A stretch of DNA of 44,743 nt, taken from Chromera velia. Its lineage: Eukaryota > Sar > Chromeraceae. Positions within the stretch are counted from its first letter, which is position 1; each line of letters starts with the position of its first letter. Positions 1 through 11,200 of this stretch are shown here, in pieces. The stretch spans positions 1-44,743 of the forward strand of contig JAHBMJ010000395.1 in assembly GCA_018398765.1 (NCBI GenBank), read 5' to 3'. The notes beneath the pieces are model-generated. The model made no database searches, was not told where the DNA came from, and saw only the letters and a list, made by a program, of their open reading frames with translations. Both the position numbers and the translations under genes were made by a program.

Positions 1-951
1 TGCGGAAGGCTGCCAGAAGCCCGCGATCGAGGGGGGGGCATGGGGGGGGATTAGAACAGAAACATTTAGAGTATTCTGACCGAGCAGTGCATCAAAACGT
101 AAACTTTAAGGAAACGGGGGGGGGCGGGGCTGAAAGGGGTTAAACTTTTTGAATGTTCTTGTGAGAGAGCATGCAGGGACTGCGGCAATGTTACCTCCGT
201 TGATTAATCACATTCAAACCAACCTATAGCTAACACTGTCAGTGCCACTAATTGACGTTTAGTTTGTCTTATATAGCAATATATAGGTCGCAAAATTGAC
301 CTTACTGGCAATTTCTCTATATAAGACATTTTTAAAAAGTGTCACTCAAACTAAATTGCGCTACTATAGTAGCTGATGGATAAAAATTAAAAAGCAAGGC
401 TCGCACGGCAGTTTCAACTTTTTTTAGAACTTTTTTCAAGTTTTAGGGTAAATTGGGGTCCATTAATATTAAATAGCTTCAATACTGCTAATAATAAGGA
501 TTATGGTTCTACATCATAACAACACTTAAACGTGCAACAGATTATTTGTTTTTTGGGATATGAAATAATAGTTATACACTATTTAGTATATTGACACTCA
601 GACACTATATAATACTACATAAAAAATTCAGTTTACTACTTAATTAAGCTTAATTAACACAATACGTACAAATATCGCGGTTTTGGTGTTTTTCTATTTG
701 TGTGTTCTTGTAGGCGTTTGCGAATTGCAAAATACGCATGTCTATAGCTAGACGCGCGTGGCAGCGCGTCCTTATATGTCTTTATTTGAAGCTTGACTTT
801 AAGACCAAACCCTTGTAGGATCCCAACAGTCTTTTGCTCTGCGTCGGGTCTGTTTGAATTAGGATCCTGCGAACTTGAACGTTCTGGATATATTCATTTG
901 CAAGAAATCGGTGTAGGCCGTCCTCGATCAATGAGAACGATTATTGCCCCG
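1..951. other. AT-rich intergenic spacer with no gene seen
   Basis: Two G-rich runs near 33-50 and 115-125 are followed by AT-rich DNA from about 190 to 700, with many short A/T runs and stops in all frames. No open frame here has coding character. The last 150 bases probably hold the 3' UTR of the minus-strand gene ending at 952. Confidence 0.6.
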
Positions 952-3900
952 TTAAGCGAGAGGGTCAGCATATGGCGGGGTTGCAAGAAAGTCTCCTTGT
1001 GGTGATGGCTGGAGAGGAGAGAGCAGGAGGGACCTTCTCCTTTCCTTTTGGAGAAGTTCTCTGCTCCTGGACTCTGAAGCCTCTGAGGACTCTGCGGGCA
1101 CCCCGCTGAGCTCTGCTGAAGCCTCTGTCTTGACGCTGTCCTTGCTGTTTCCGTCCTCCTCCAAAAAGGCTGTGGAGGGAGTGTTGCTTTCCTTGTTGTT
1201 AGGTTCAACTACCGTAAGTGCTGATTGTGCATTTTCGGTCATTGCGCTTTCTGTTTGTTCCTTCGCCTCAGTTTTCTTCTCTGTCGCTTGTCCTTCCAGT
1301 TTGTCCTGATTTAATTCCGTCTCCAACTGCAGCTGTGAGGGGGACTGCTGCTGCGAGGACTGAAGATGTTCCTCCTCATCGGGCGGCTGCACGACGGGCA
1401 GAGGATCGGACTTATCAGGAGGAGGGGGCAGTTGCAGGTCTGGGTCCTCTCTCCTGAGGATAGAGCTCTTCGAGTCGGGTGCAAAGGAGACACACCCAGA
1501 CACAGAGGGTCTCTCTGTGCGGAACATCGCCCATCCCTGTTTGACCTTCTCTGCAGAGGCCCTCCACTCTGGGTCGAACAGCTCCCCCTTGTACTTCCAC
1601 GAGGCCTTGTCGATCTCATCGTCAGTCAGAAGGTCACCAGCATCAGAGACCCAACTGCATGCATGCATTCAGTGAGACATTGCAATTATCATGCATGGGT
1701 CGTTCTACGCCGACACATGCAATACATCCTCCGTGCTTTAGATTTCTAGCTACAGACGAGCAAGACCAAGAAAGGAGACTCGACCGACAAGCGATTTCGT
1801 GTGTACTTTCACGTCAATTCATTCATGTTGTAGAATCAAAACATGACAATCGGTTGTGAGATCTCACTAAAGACTGCCACCAGGCACCCATTTACTGAAT
1901 TCAAAAAAGAAAAAAAGAGGGAGAGAGACCTAGAGAGGCACAGAAAGAAAAAGGAAGGCACTCACCCATGAATGAGATCCCTGACGTCATCCCACCAGAG
2001 AGAGCACTTCTTCTTCTGCTCCTTCGTCTTCTTTGCGGGGTTCTCAGAGATGAAACCGAAGATACGGGAGAAGATCGACTTTTCCTCTTGGTCCCTTTCG
2101 TGGCACTGGAGCCTGCAGGTACAGACGCAAACACACACACCATGCACACACACAAAACCATACAGTCACTGGCTCACCCACGTTCCCCACATACGAAACC
2201 ACACACAGAGAGAGGAGAGCAGTGCTGCCTGCTCCCTCCACCTTCTCCATCGTCCACAAAAAAGAGAATCGCCACAAGAGAGAGAACTCCAGAATGCTAT
2301 GCAATTCCAACCCCTGCAAAAAACTGCTGTCACTTGCCTGAATGCGTTTGCGTTGTACGTCTGTCTGGCCACGTTGAGTGCCGCCTGCTTCCACTCTTGT
2401 GCGAGTGACCCCTTGCCCGCCTTCTCCAGTTTGTCTACGAAGTCCCACGCCCTGCACAGGGAGGGACACAGACGGGGGGGACAACAATGCCTGGATGCAA
2501 CTTCAAGAAAGGAGACGGATAAAAGACTCAGCACAGAAGCAGAGTCACAAGAACACAAAAACGAGGGCAGAAAAAAGGGGAAGGCTGGAAGAAAGAACAA
2601 AAGCTTTCGGGACTGCGTTCCTTTCCGTTTTTTTTCTCTTTCTTTTTTTTTTTTTGCTCCCACAAACTCCACCCAGACCATCTGTTCCATTCAACCAGCA
2701 GCAAAACGTTTGACTCATCACTGATACCGCATATATACATGACCCCCCCCCCTACCTATGAAGAATGACGGTGTCGAGATGGAACTCCGCGTGTTCAACG
2801 AGCTCGAGAAGGGGGAGCTCCTTCGCAGACCTGCGGGAGAACGGAGAGAAGGAAAATGCATGCCTGCCTCTCCTCCCGTGGTGTTCGTCTCCCTCAAGTG
2901 CGATGTGATGGAGAGAGTACTGTTCTATTTTTCCTCTCTGAATGAAAACTGGGGGCAGAGAGGGAAGTTCTGAATGGAAATTAAGTCACAGACAGGCCGG
3001 GCTTCTATGGGTAGATAGACACAAATCCAGAAAGATAGACAGACACGCGGCCTGTTCGGGGAGGGGATCTCCAGGTTCCCACCTAGGCCTTCATTCATTC
3101 ATTCACTCACTCACTCACTCATTCACTCACTCACTCACTCACTCACTCATTCATTCATTCACTCACTCACTCACTCACTCACTCATTCATTCATTCATTC
3201 ATTCATTCATTCACTCACTCACTCACTCACTCACTCACTCATTCATTCATTCATTCATTTATTCATTCATTCATTCATTCATTCATTCATTCATTCCAAC
3301 CGCACTGGATCTCTGCTTAATTTTGCACTGCTTTGGCTGAACGATTGAACTCCACTCAGACTTTCCTGGAGGAGTGTTTCTTTTTCTCCCTTCATCGCCG
3401 GCTGGTCTACATCACGGTCTACCTGCCTTTCTAAACTACCACCTTTCCAACACACAACCTGACGGACGGACGGACGGATGGACTGACTTTCGAATCCACC
3501 CAAAGAAAGTTTTGAAGATAGGAGCCACCAGGGAAGGGAGGGATGTTCGTGGCTTCTGATCTCCCCAGAGTTCCTCAAAAGAGGGACAGCGAACCTTGGA
3601 GGCCGCTCGCATGCCCAGCGCCTCCCTCTTCAACACATACCGGAGTCTCAACAGCACACACCTCTCCTTTGTGCCCCGTGGACCCAGACGGCTACCCCCC
3701 TTCTGTGTTTGCTCTAGAGCGCGTACGTACACCTTCGCCCATCCTGCAGCGACCTCTGCCGCCTTCTTTTTGAACTGGAGGTCCTCTGCGGAGGGGGGAT
3801 TGCGGGGGATGAGTGCGAAGGCGTCGAGTGCCTGTACGAAGGTTTCGAGAGGACCGTCCAAGCCCGATCGGGGTCTCTCGAGAACTTTCAGGACCTTGTC

Positions 3901-4074
3901 ACCCTCCAGAAGAACTAAAGGGTCCCTGCCTATATCCTTCCATACATTTACACACACGCTGCTGTGATGAGGCGCTGTAGATGAGGTGTCTGTTTCAAGG
4001 TCCAGGTCTGCATGGCAGAGGTTTGCGATGGCAAGGAGGAAGATCACTTCGAACAGAATCCTCTTGGCGTTCAT
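952..4074 (-). CDS. Hypothetical signal-peptide protein, 5 exons, 490 aa
   Basis: Product not recognised. My model is complement(join(952..1654, 1966..2112, 2338..2451, 2756..2830, 3641..4074)). All junction phases agree and the sum is 491 codons including a TAA stop. It starts at ATG 4074-4072, and the first ~22 residues (MNAKRILFEVIFLLAIANLC, then HA) form a signal peptide. Residues ~25-260 are mixed helical, with a W-rich stretch (WWDDVRDLIHGW) across the last junction. Residues ~330-490 are low-complexity, rich in Q, E, S and P, ending in a basic patch (KERRRSLLL). Donors are GTATGT, GTAGGG, GCAAGT (a GC-AG intron) and GTGAGT; acceptors end in GCAG. No transmembrane helix follows the signal, so it is probably secreted or lumenal. 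The exon 1 donor is the least certain, because the frame stays open to 3436. Confidence 0.55.
3089..3297. repeat. ATTC/ACTC tetranucleotide microsatellite
   Basis: About 210 bases alternate blocks of ATTC and ACTC units. The tract lies in intron 1 (2831-3640) of the minus-strand secreted-protein gene. The long open frame crossing it (His-Ser repeats) is an artefact of the repeat. Confidence 0.9.
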
Positions 4075-5509
4075 GTTCAGATCAGTTCTGGTCAGAGCGA
4101 GATGAATTGATGTTCTTTTATGTTGCTATGGTTCGACAACCGCTCAGTTTCTTCTTATTCACAAAGCATCGAAGAAGTCCCTTCACAAGGACAAACAAAG
4201 GTAAGTCGTTTCAAGAAAGAGCATGTACCGATACAGACTGATTCAGACAGCCAGTGTCCCTCTTCGTTCCGACAGACCGCTTTTGCTGCACCGAGAGGAC
4301 CACCAAGCTCTTGTTGCCTTTTCTGTAAAGTGTGCCGCTTTTCAGTTCAATGACCTTCGAGTGCGGTACTAAGGCCGTGCAGGCAGCACGACTTGTTCTA
4401 TCACCCAAAATAGCTGCATGATTTCGACCGGCCGTCACGCGGAGTCTGAATGATCGACGACCGCCGGCCAGCTCGTCCCCGGGCCCGCCAAGAAAGGTTA
4501 CGAAGGGCCGGCGCCCATCTGCAAAAAATCGTGTAGCTTCTGCATGCTTCTCCCACTTAGAATTGAATTGGGGCAGTTAGGCTGCACAGGCACGACCTCT
4601 ACAGAACAAAACGGCGACTGTGCTCTAGGGTACCGAGACCACTAAATCACTTATCATTGTGACAGATAGACATAGCAGGAAGGCCTTAGGGTGGAACATA
4701 TCAATCAATCAATCAATCAATCAATCAATTAAATTATCACTTAAGAGCACAAATTACCAGAGGAATTATAGGCCGGTTCAGGCCGGTATACGAGTATCCA
4801 TAGTATAAAAATCTATCACTAACTCTAAAAATGTTTTAGAAAAAACATCCATATCATTGTTGGTCTGTTTATTTTTTTAAAAAACCATCGTTTTATAAAA
4901 ATTATTCCAAGTCAAATTGATTAAAACCTAGATTCTAAAAACATCACATCTGGCAAAAAAATTAAAACAGTTGAATGCTTGTAAGCGGTTGCCACGTACT
5001 CCAAATTTGGACTTTGGCTAAGGGCTTGAGGCTTCCCGTCGTGCTGAGATAGCCTCTGGAAAGGTCTGTCTAACAACCTGACTGCATCTTGTCACCACTT
5101 TGTTCTGTCCATCTCATGCAAATACACATACAGAGGCCTCCCCTCGATCGTTCAGAAAACTCCTCCGTCTTCAATTGTGCAAAACACAGGGAGAAGCGCC
5201 TCACCCCCCCCAAGCTGCTGCAAGTCCGAGAAAGGGGAACCCTACTCCCCCCCCCCCCCNCCCCCCCCCCCCTCCACCCCCACCCCGTGGGCCGTTCCGC
5301 TGGGCGAGGAGGGGCGTGAAGAGGACCAACAAGCTGACTCTCACAGCGCGACATGAAGGGAGGAAAATCCAAGAGACCGGTCGGGAGCAGGCCGAGTGCC
5401 TTCCTGTATGAGTGCACACCTGCTCCCCCTGTTGCCCCCTCCCATGCAGAACCTATTAGACCACCAACGTCTCCCACAGAACCGCCTTCCACCCTGTCTG
5501 TCGAGGGAT
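4075..5509. other. Intergenic spacer between two minus-strand genes
   Basis: The 5' flank of the secreted-protein gene is followed by an AT-rich core (about 4690-4980) with a short TCAA microsatellite at 4701-4729. A poly-C run containing an ambiguous base lies near 5250-5272. No convincing coding exon is visible. The right end should hold the cox2b 3' UTR. Confidence 0.55.
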
Positions 5510-5837
5510 CTACTCCTTGTACCACTTCTTTGCGTGGGCAGCGTAGGTCTCTGCAGACACGGCAGAAAGGCATTTGCATGCATGAAGGGCACATGGTTTT
5601 TGTCTCTTTTTTGAATACGACTGGGAAGCGCGAGTCCCTGAAAAAAGGAGAGAGGGAGAGAGAAGAGAGGAGGGGGGAGAGTTGGAAACAGGAAGAGAAA
5701 GAGAGAGAGAGAGAGAAAAAGACAACGGAGGGGATCGAATGCCCTCAACATGCATGCAGAACTCAAGAATGCATGGTTGATACTCGATTGCCATATCACA
5801 CACAAATACATACACCACGACAACACACCACACACCC

Positions 5838-5876
<39 letters not shown>

Positions 5877-6449
5877 CCACCTGGCGACACAGCCTCCACC
5901 ACAATGGGCATGAACCCGTGGAGGGCCCCGCAGAGTTCCGAGCACTGCCCGTAGAAGACCCCCTCTCTCTGGATGAATGTGGTCACCTTGTGGAGCCGTC
6001 CTGCATGATGGATGGTGGTTCGCGTTCATTCGTTCATGCATCGAAGTCAACTGAGACTCCAAGGTCTCTGGATAAAAAGATAAAGAGGTCGTCGTCCAGA
6101 GATGTGCTCGACTTGATCGTCAAAGCGGGTTGCAGATTAGCACAAATGGATGGGCAAACAGAAGAGAAAAAAAAGGAAGAAGAAGAAATCAGAGTCGTCT
6201 CCTCAACACCTTTGTGTACACGGTGCGCATGGTGGCTGCTTGTCTCCTCTCCTGTACTCATGCGCTCTTCTCTCAACAAATGGTGAGCCCAAAAGCGCTT
6301 CTTGTTTTCTCTTACAGTGTGCATGCATACTCACCGGGAATGCCGTCAGCCTTGATGCCTAGTGATGGTACTGCCCTGCACAGCCAAACACACATACATA
6401 TATGTATACACACATATATACATACATACATGCATACATACATACATAC

Positions 6450-6485
<36 letters not shown>

Positions 6486-6486
6486 C

Positions 6487-6536
<50 letters not shown>

Positions 6537-6550
6537 TACACAGACACACA

Positions 6551-6610
<60 letters not shown>

Positions 6611-7500
6611 ATAATAATAAACTCTTTGTGGAACTTCGTCAGTCGAGAGAGCATAATAATAAACTCTTTGTGGAACTTCGTCAGTCGAGAGAGCATAATA
6701 ATAAACTCTTTGTGGAACTTCGTCAGTCGAGCTGCAGTCTTACGGTACGGTTCTGCAGATACAAGAATCAAACACGGGTCACCGAGGCGTGCAGTTCTTG
6801 CAAAAAGGCATACAGAGTCCCGCGAGAAAAGCCAACACAGACAAGCTAGTGGACAAAGGGCAGAGAAAGGCTAGGAGAGAAAAACGACCCCACAGACTGT
6901 CGACTCAAAAGGCCGCAGAACGACTAGCCAGACGACAGTTGGGCCCATGACAATACAACACAGAACGGCAGAATACGGATGTGAACGACTGATCGTCAAC
7001 GCTTGTCTAACTCACCAGGAGTGAATGACATCTGTTGAGGTGATCAGGAATCTGATGTGCGTTCGTGTGGGAACCGTCAACCGCTTGTCGACCTCCACGA
7101 GTCGAACCATTCCTGCAAAGCCAAAAGACGAAAAAGAGATTTCAGCCTTTTGGAAGAAATCTTATGCCCAGTGCATGATCCCTCCCCCCCTTCTCTTTCT
7201 CTCGACTTGCCTGGTTGCAGATCCTCATCTGACACCATATTTGACTGGAAGACGTAGTAACTGGGAATGGGAGCGCCATCCAGGTACTTCTGGGGGGTCG
7301 CGTAATCCTCAGGCTTTGTGTTCTTGACTTGGGGAACTGGCAGCTCCTCCTTGGCGGAGAGTGTGGAGACCTGAAATGGGGAGACAGACAAGGGTGAGGT
7401 GCAGGGAAACCACAGATAGAATCCTCAAGCAGAAAGAGATCAAGCAACCTACCGGTGCGGGAGTCTCCCCCTCCTTCTTCCCAAAGAACCAGGAGAACAT
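5510..7500 (-). CDS. cox2b: Nuclear-encoded cytochrome c oxidase subunit II, C-terminal half (COX2B)
   Basis: This is the CuA-bearing half of respiratory complex IV subunit II, which takes electrons from cytochrome c at the outer face of the mitochondrial inner membrane. Model: complement(join(5510..5550, 5881..6000, 6335..6375, 7016..7112, 7211..7370, 7453..7500)), all phases consistent, 168 aa, stop TAG. The CuA ligands are all visible: His100 in DVIHSW, Cys135, Glu137 and Cys139 in GQCSELCG, His143 and Met146 (HGFMP). The N-terminal transmembrane hairpin of full COX2 is absent, so a separate cox2a gene must supply it, as in apicomplexans and chlorophyte algae. One intron is GC-AG (GCAAGTC at 7210). 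The first residues, [11 protein letters not shown], are not a clear presequence. A pyrimidine tract and GCAG just upstream of the ATG leave room for another 5' exon. Confidence 0.93.
6435..6610. repeat. Compound (AC)n / (GA)n microsatellite in a cox2b intron
   Basis: Three AC runs, interrupted by CGCG and single changes, pass into about 42 bases of GA. The tract is in cox2b intron 6376-7015. On the transcribed (minus) strand it reads GT and CT, a pyrimidine-biased intron. Confidence 0.9.
6609..6730. repeat. 42-bp tandem repeat, three near-perfect copies
   Basis: Units begin at 6609, 6651 and 6693, each starting gcataataataaactc and ending cttcgtcagtcgaga; the third is slightly short. Because 42 is a multiple of three, it creates an open frame on the minus strand with a 14-residue repeat, but it lies inside a cox2b intron and is not coding. 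Confidence 0.9.
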
Positions 7501-8206
7501 TCTCTCTTCCTTCAACCGGCCTGAAGTCCTTCGGTCTGCCCTCCAAAAAGAAATCGGTGGGAAGGAAGCAAAAGAGGGGCTAGACGATCAAAAGGTCCAA
7601 AGGGACCTGCCCCGTCCAGCTCAATTAACAGGTCTTCAGCTAAATTCACTGCACACTCCCCAGACAACCGTGGACGGCCAATCAGTTCTCAGGACGTCGC
7701 ACCTCTACAGTCGCACTCGAGCCTTTGAAGCTGTATACGGTTTCTGACAGCACAACGCAAAGTCTGTTTGTGGTTTCTGTCAGCTAGAGTCAACGATGTC
7801 AGAGGTGGTCTGATGTACTGTAGCTCGGTCAGTGCTCGAAGGCATGTGCTCGGAATGTGCTCGGCGGCTTGGCAGACTGAGCTTTTGCATGAGTGTGTTG
7901 AGTTCCAGGATGGCTGACTGTCACTTTTCTGTTGACTCATCCAAAAACAATCCTTTTCGCGAGATGAGAAAATCTGATAAGTCAGACAGGGCCTTGGGCC
8001 TCTGGCTAAAGTTTTTGTAAGTGCCTTATCAAAAGTGCATGTCCAGAACAAGTGCAAACGACGGTGTGACCAGACTGACACACTTTGAGTTCATGAATTC
8101 TATCCCTCCTCCTCTCCTCAGCTATAGCCGCCGTCACAGCAATACATAGAGCTCGGCTGAGTCTCAGAAGTATCTTTACGCAGCGCTGTCTGGATAATCG
8201 ATCGAG
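7501..8206. promoter_or_regulatory. Shared upstream region of divergent cox2b and TPR-like genes
   Basis: The start codons of the minus-strand cox2b and the plus-strand TPR-like gene are 706 bases apart and point away from each other, so both promoters must lie here. I see no TATA box in a convincing place. The cox2b side may also hold a 5' UTR intron, since a pyrimidine tract followed by GCAG sits just upstream of its ATG. Confidence 0.45.
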
Positions 8207-11200
8207 ATGGGTGGGTGGGAGACGGCGTTCGTGTCTCTGGCGGCTCTGTGGCTACACGGAGAAGCTACCCGTCTCCGGTCTGCCCCCGCCTTCTTCGCCC
8301 CTCCTGATGTCTCATCGGGACTCTCTGTCAGAACCCCCGTGTCTCCCGTCTCCACATCCTTTCACACGTCGGCAGAGACGCTCAAAATCTTGCAGACTGG
8401 CCCTGCGAGTGCACAGGCCCGACTGCCCCAGTCCGTCTCTTCCTTCCTTCTCTCTTTCACAGAACCCACGAAAGATGAAGTCACCCTTCTGAACCAGGCC
8501 ATGGCGGGATTCAAAAACACAGACGCGGGATCGGAAAAGAAACTGTCGGATGCTATTGATGTCTGGCAGAGCACAAACAAGGCCCCTGATGAGATCTCTG
8601 CTCTCTACAAGGTAATTGAACAACCCGTCTCCAAGCGTGCTGATTCATGCCGTCTCCGACATTCTTTGGGAGTCCCAGGGTATCTGACTGCTCCCACAAC
8701 GCACCACCACCTCTCAACTGTCACCAAACACTCACATGTCTAGCGCGCTCCCGTTTTTCTTTCTTTTTTATATTGATTGACTCTCTCTCGCATCCTTCAA
8801 GTCCATCGCCTTCCTTCCATGACACCCACTGTCTCAGTGACCAACCACACCTTTCGAGACCCCTGTGTGACCTCTAGCAGGGACCCGTCCTTCCGCTCTT
8901 CAGGTGCCCCTCTCCTACGGGCCGTCTGCTGCCTGCTACCACTCTTCGCTTCTCTCTGTCCAGCCTCACCCTGCCCACCTCTCTTCCAGGATACTTCGAC
9001 ATCCCAGCTCCCGTTCTCTGTACCTCTTCCTCTTTTCTTTTTTGCTGTGCCGTGGGACTGTGTGCTGCTCACGACAAACCCCTGTGTACCCACTCCACAA
9101 ACCCACCCACAACGGTGCCTCTGCCTGCATGCAGCTGCGGGGCCAGATGTTCCTCTGACTGTATTTATGCATTTGTGTATGCATTGATGTATTTATGTAT
9201 GCATGCACCTCTCTCTGCATGCAGCTGCGGGGCCAGATGTTCCTCCGGAGGGGTGAGGCAGAGAAGGCGCTGCAAGACTTCAACAGCGCCGTGTCGTTCA
9301 TCTACAGACCAGGGTCGAACCCGGACCCTGAGGAGATCCCCTCGACCCTAGTCTTCAGAGCAGAGGCACAGAGACAGACGGGCGCACGGAATCTAGACCT
9401 GGCAGAGAAGGTCAGTCAGCTGGGGGGAGGTGAGAGGCAGAGAAGCGAATACAAAGTCGAATTGTGTGGACGGAGTTTCATGTTTAAACCTCGTGTAGAG
9501 CCAGGTGGGGGGGTGTCTGCTTCGCCTTCATTTCGAACAGTGGTGTCAGACAATGAGACCTTCTTCTTTTCCTCTGCTTCTCTGCGGCAATGTCCGTCAC
9601 TCTGTCTGCCCGCATGGCTGATTGTATCTTCCCAACTTGAAAAAAGTACATCCAACACACTCAACCAACCGACGAAAACCCTGCTTGCTTGCTTGCTGAC
9701 AGGATCTGAACGATGCCCTCCGTCTGATGGCCAGTGGTGAGATTCCTCTTGTGACTGACCCCACCACTCTGGAGCCCTTCACGATGAGCACAGAGAGCGC
9801 AGACAAGCTCGCGTCCTCCAAGAGATTCGCAGAACTGATGGAACAGACGCAGGTCGGACGACAAAGCACAAATGAAGTACCAGCATCTAAACATTTTGTC
9901 TTCTCTGGTCTCCTTTCAATTCTCGCCCCGTCTTTGAGTTGTTCTCCTGAGAAGCGACTGCCGGGGTCCCGGCCGAAGCGTCGATTGCTTCACTCGATTC
10001 CTCCAGAACTCAAAGGAGGCAGGGATCAAGGAAGGCGGGGACTGGAGGGAGGAAATGGACATTTGAAATTAAGCGGAATTGATTTGCACTCTTCGTTGAC
10101 GCATTTGCATAACGCAGATGCGCATTATGTGTGCCCCTCGATCCATTGCCCTGGCTGCTTGCCTTGCCTGGATGCAGATCAACGTCGACTTCCCTCCCCC
10201 AACAAGGGAGGCTCTTCGAAGAAGGGGACAGCTGCGTCTTCTTCAAAGCAAATTCAACGAGGCCAGTCTAGCGATCGTCTGAAGAAATGCACATGCACAT
10301 GACGCATGCATAAACAGTCTGTGAGGATGGATGCATAGATAGATAGATGACCTAGAGAGGAGAAGAGAGACCCGATTCCCTCAGATCAACTGCATGCCTA
10401 TCTGCACTTCGGTCCACACTCACACCAGGGACACAGCCTCAAACATTCTCATTCTTTATTTCTGACTCTTTCTAGATTTTTTGCGAGAACGACGCCCGAG
10501 AGTTTCCTGATTCAGCTCTCCTTCGAATGCATTCTGGCGGACGCAGAGAGACGTGTGTGCAGATGTAGGTGAGTTTGTAAGCACTATGTCTGCATGACAT
10601 TTGAGTGGATTGTTGAGTGTGGATGTAAAGGTATGAGGATGCATGTGAGGGCGAGTATGTGCCCCCTTCTCGGTTTCTGTGTAAAAGAGGACACATGAGC
10701 AAACAATTAAGTCTCCTTTTCCGATTGACTTCCTGGTGGCCTCACGTCTCTCTCTGCAGGCTGCTGGTGACTTTTCTCTCTACATAGCCTCAGCCCTCAA
10801 TGCAGGTGGGTTGATGTATACACATATTTTTTTCCCATCTATGCATTCATTTTCTCTATACATAGAAATTCTCTCTACACAGCCTCAGCCCTCAATGCAG
10901 GTGGGTGGGCTGACGGCCTCTCTGCGTGTTTCCATTAATGGCACTTTTTCTGTGTCGCCTTCCTTGCATCTCTCTCTCTCTCTGGCCTTTCCTCACTTAC
11001 CGCATGCAGGCACCTGCCTGTCTGTCCGTCTGGCTATCGGTCTTTTTATCACTTTCTCGTTTTTGTGGCCAGTGCGCTTTCACCAGCTCGGCGGCTCACA
11101 CTCTGCACTTGTCCAGTTTCGTTATTGCAGTCCTTTCGTGCGCATTGATAAAGTACCTGCGTTTTGTGTGATTCGGTTGAGAGGGTTCTTTCTTCTACCA

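Noticed and set aside
2942-3340. Open frame with Ser-His repeats
   Set aside because: It is produced by the ATTC/ACTC microsatellite inside an intron.
5250-5272. Gap-like ambiguous base in a poly-C run (also 28207 and 32922)
   Set aside because: Single N within C or G homopolymers is most simply a sequencing ambiguity, not biology.
6435-6730. CRISPR-like array
   Set aside because: The repeats are tandem without unique spacers and the genome is eukaryotic.
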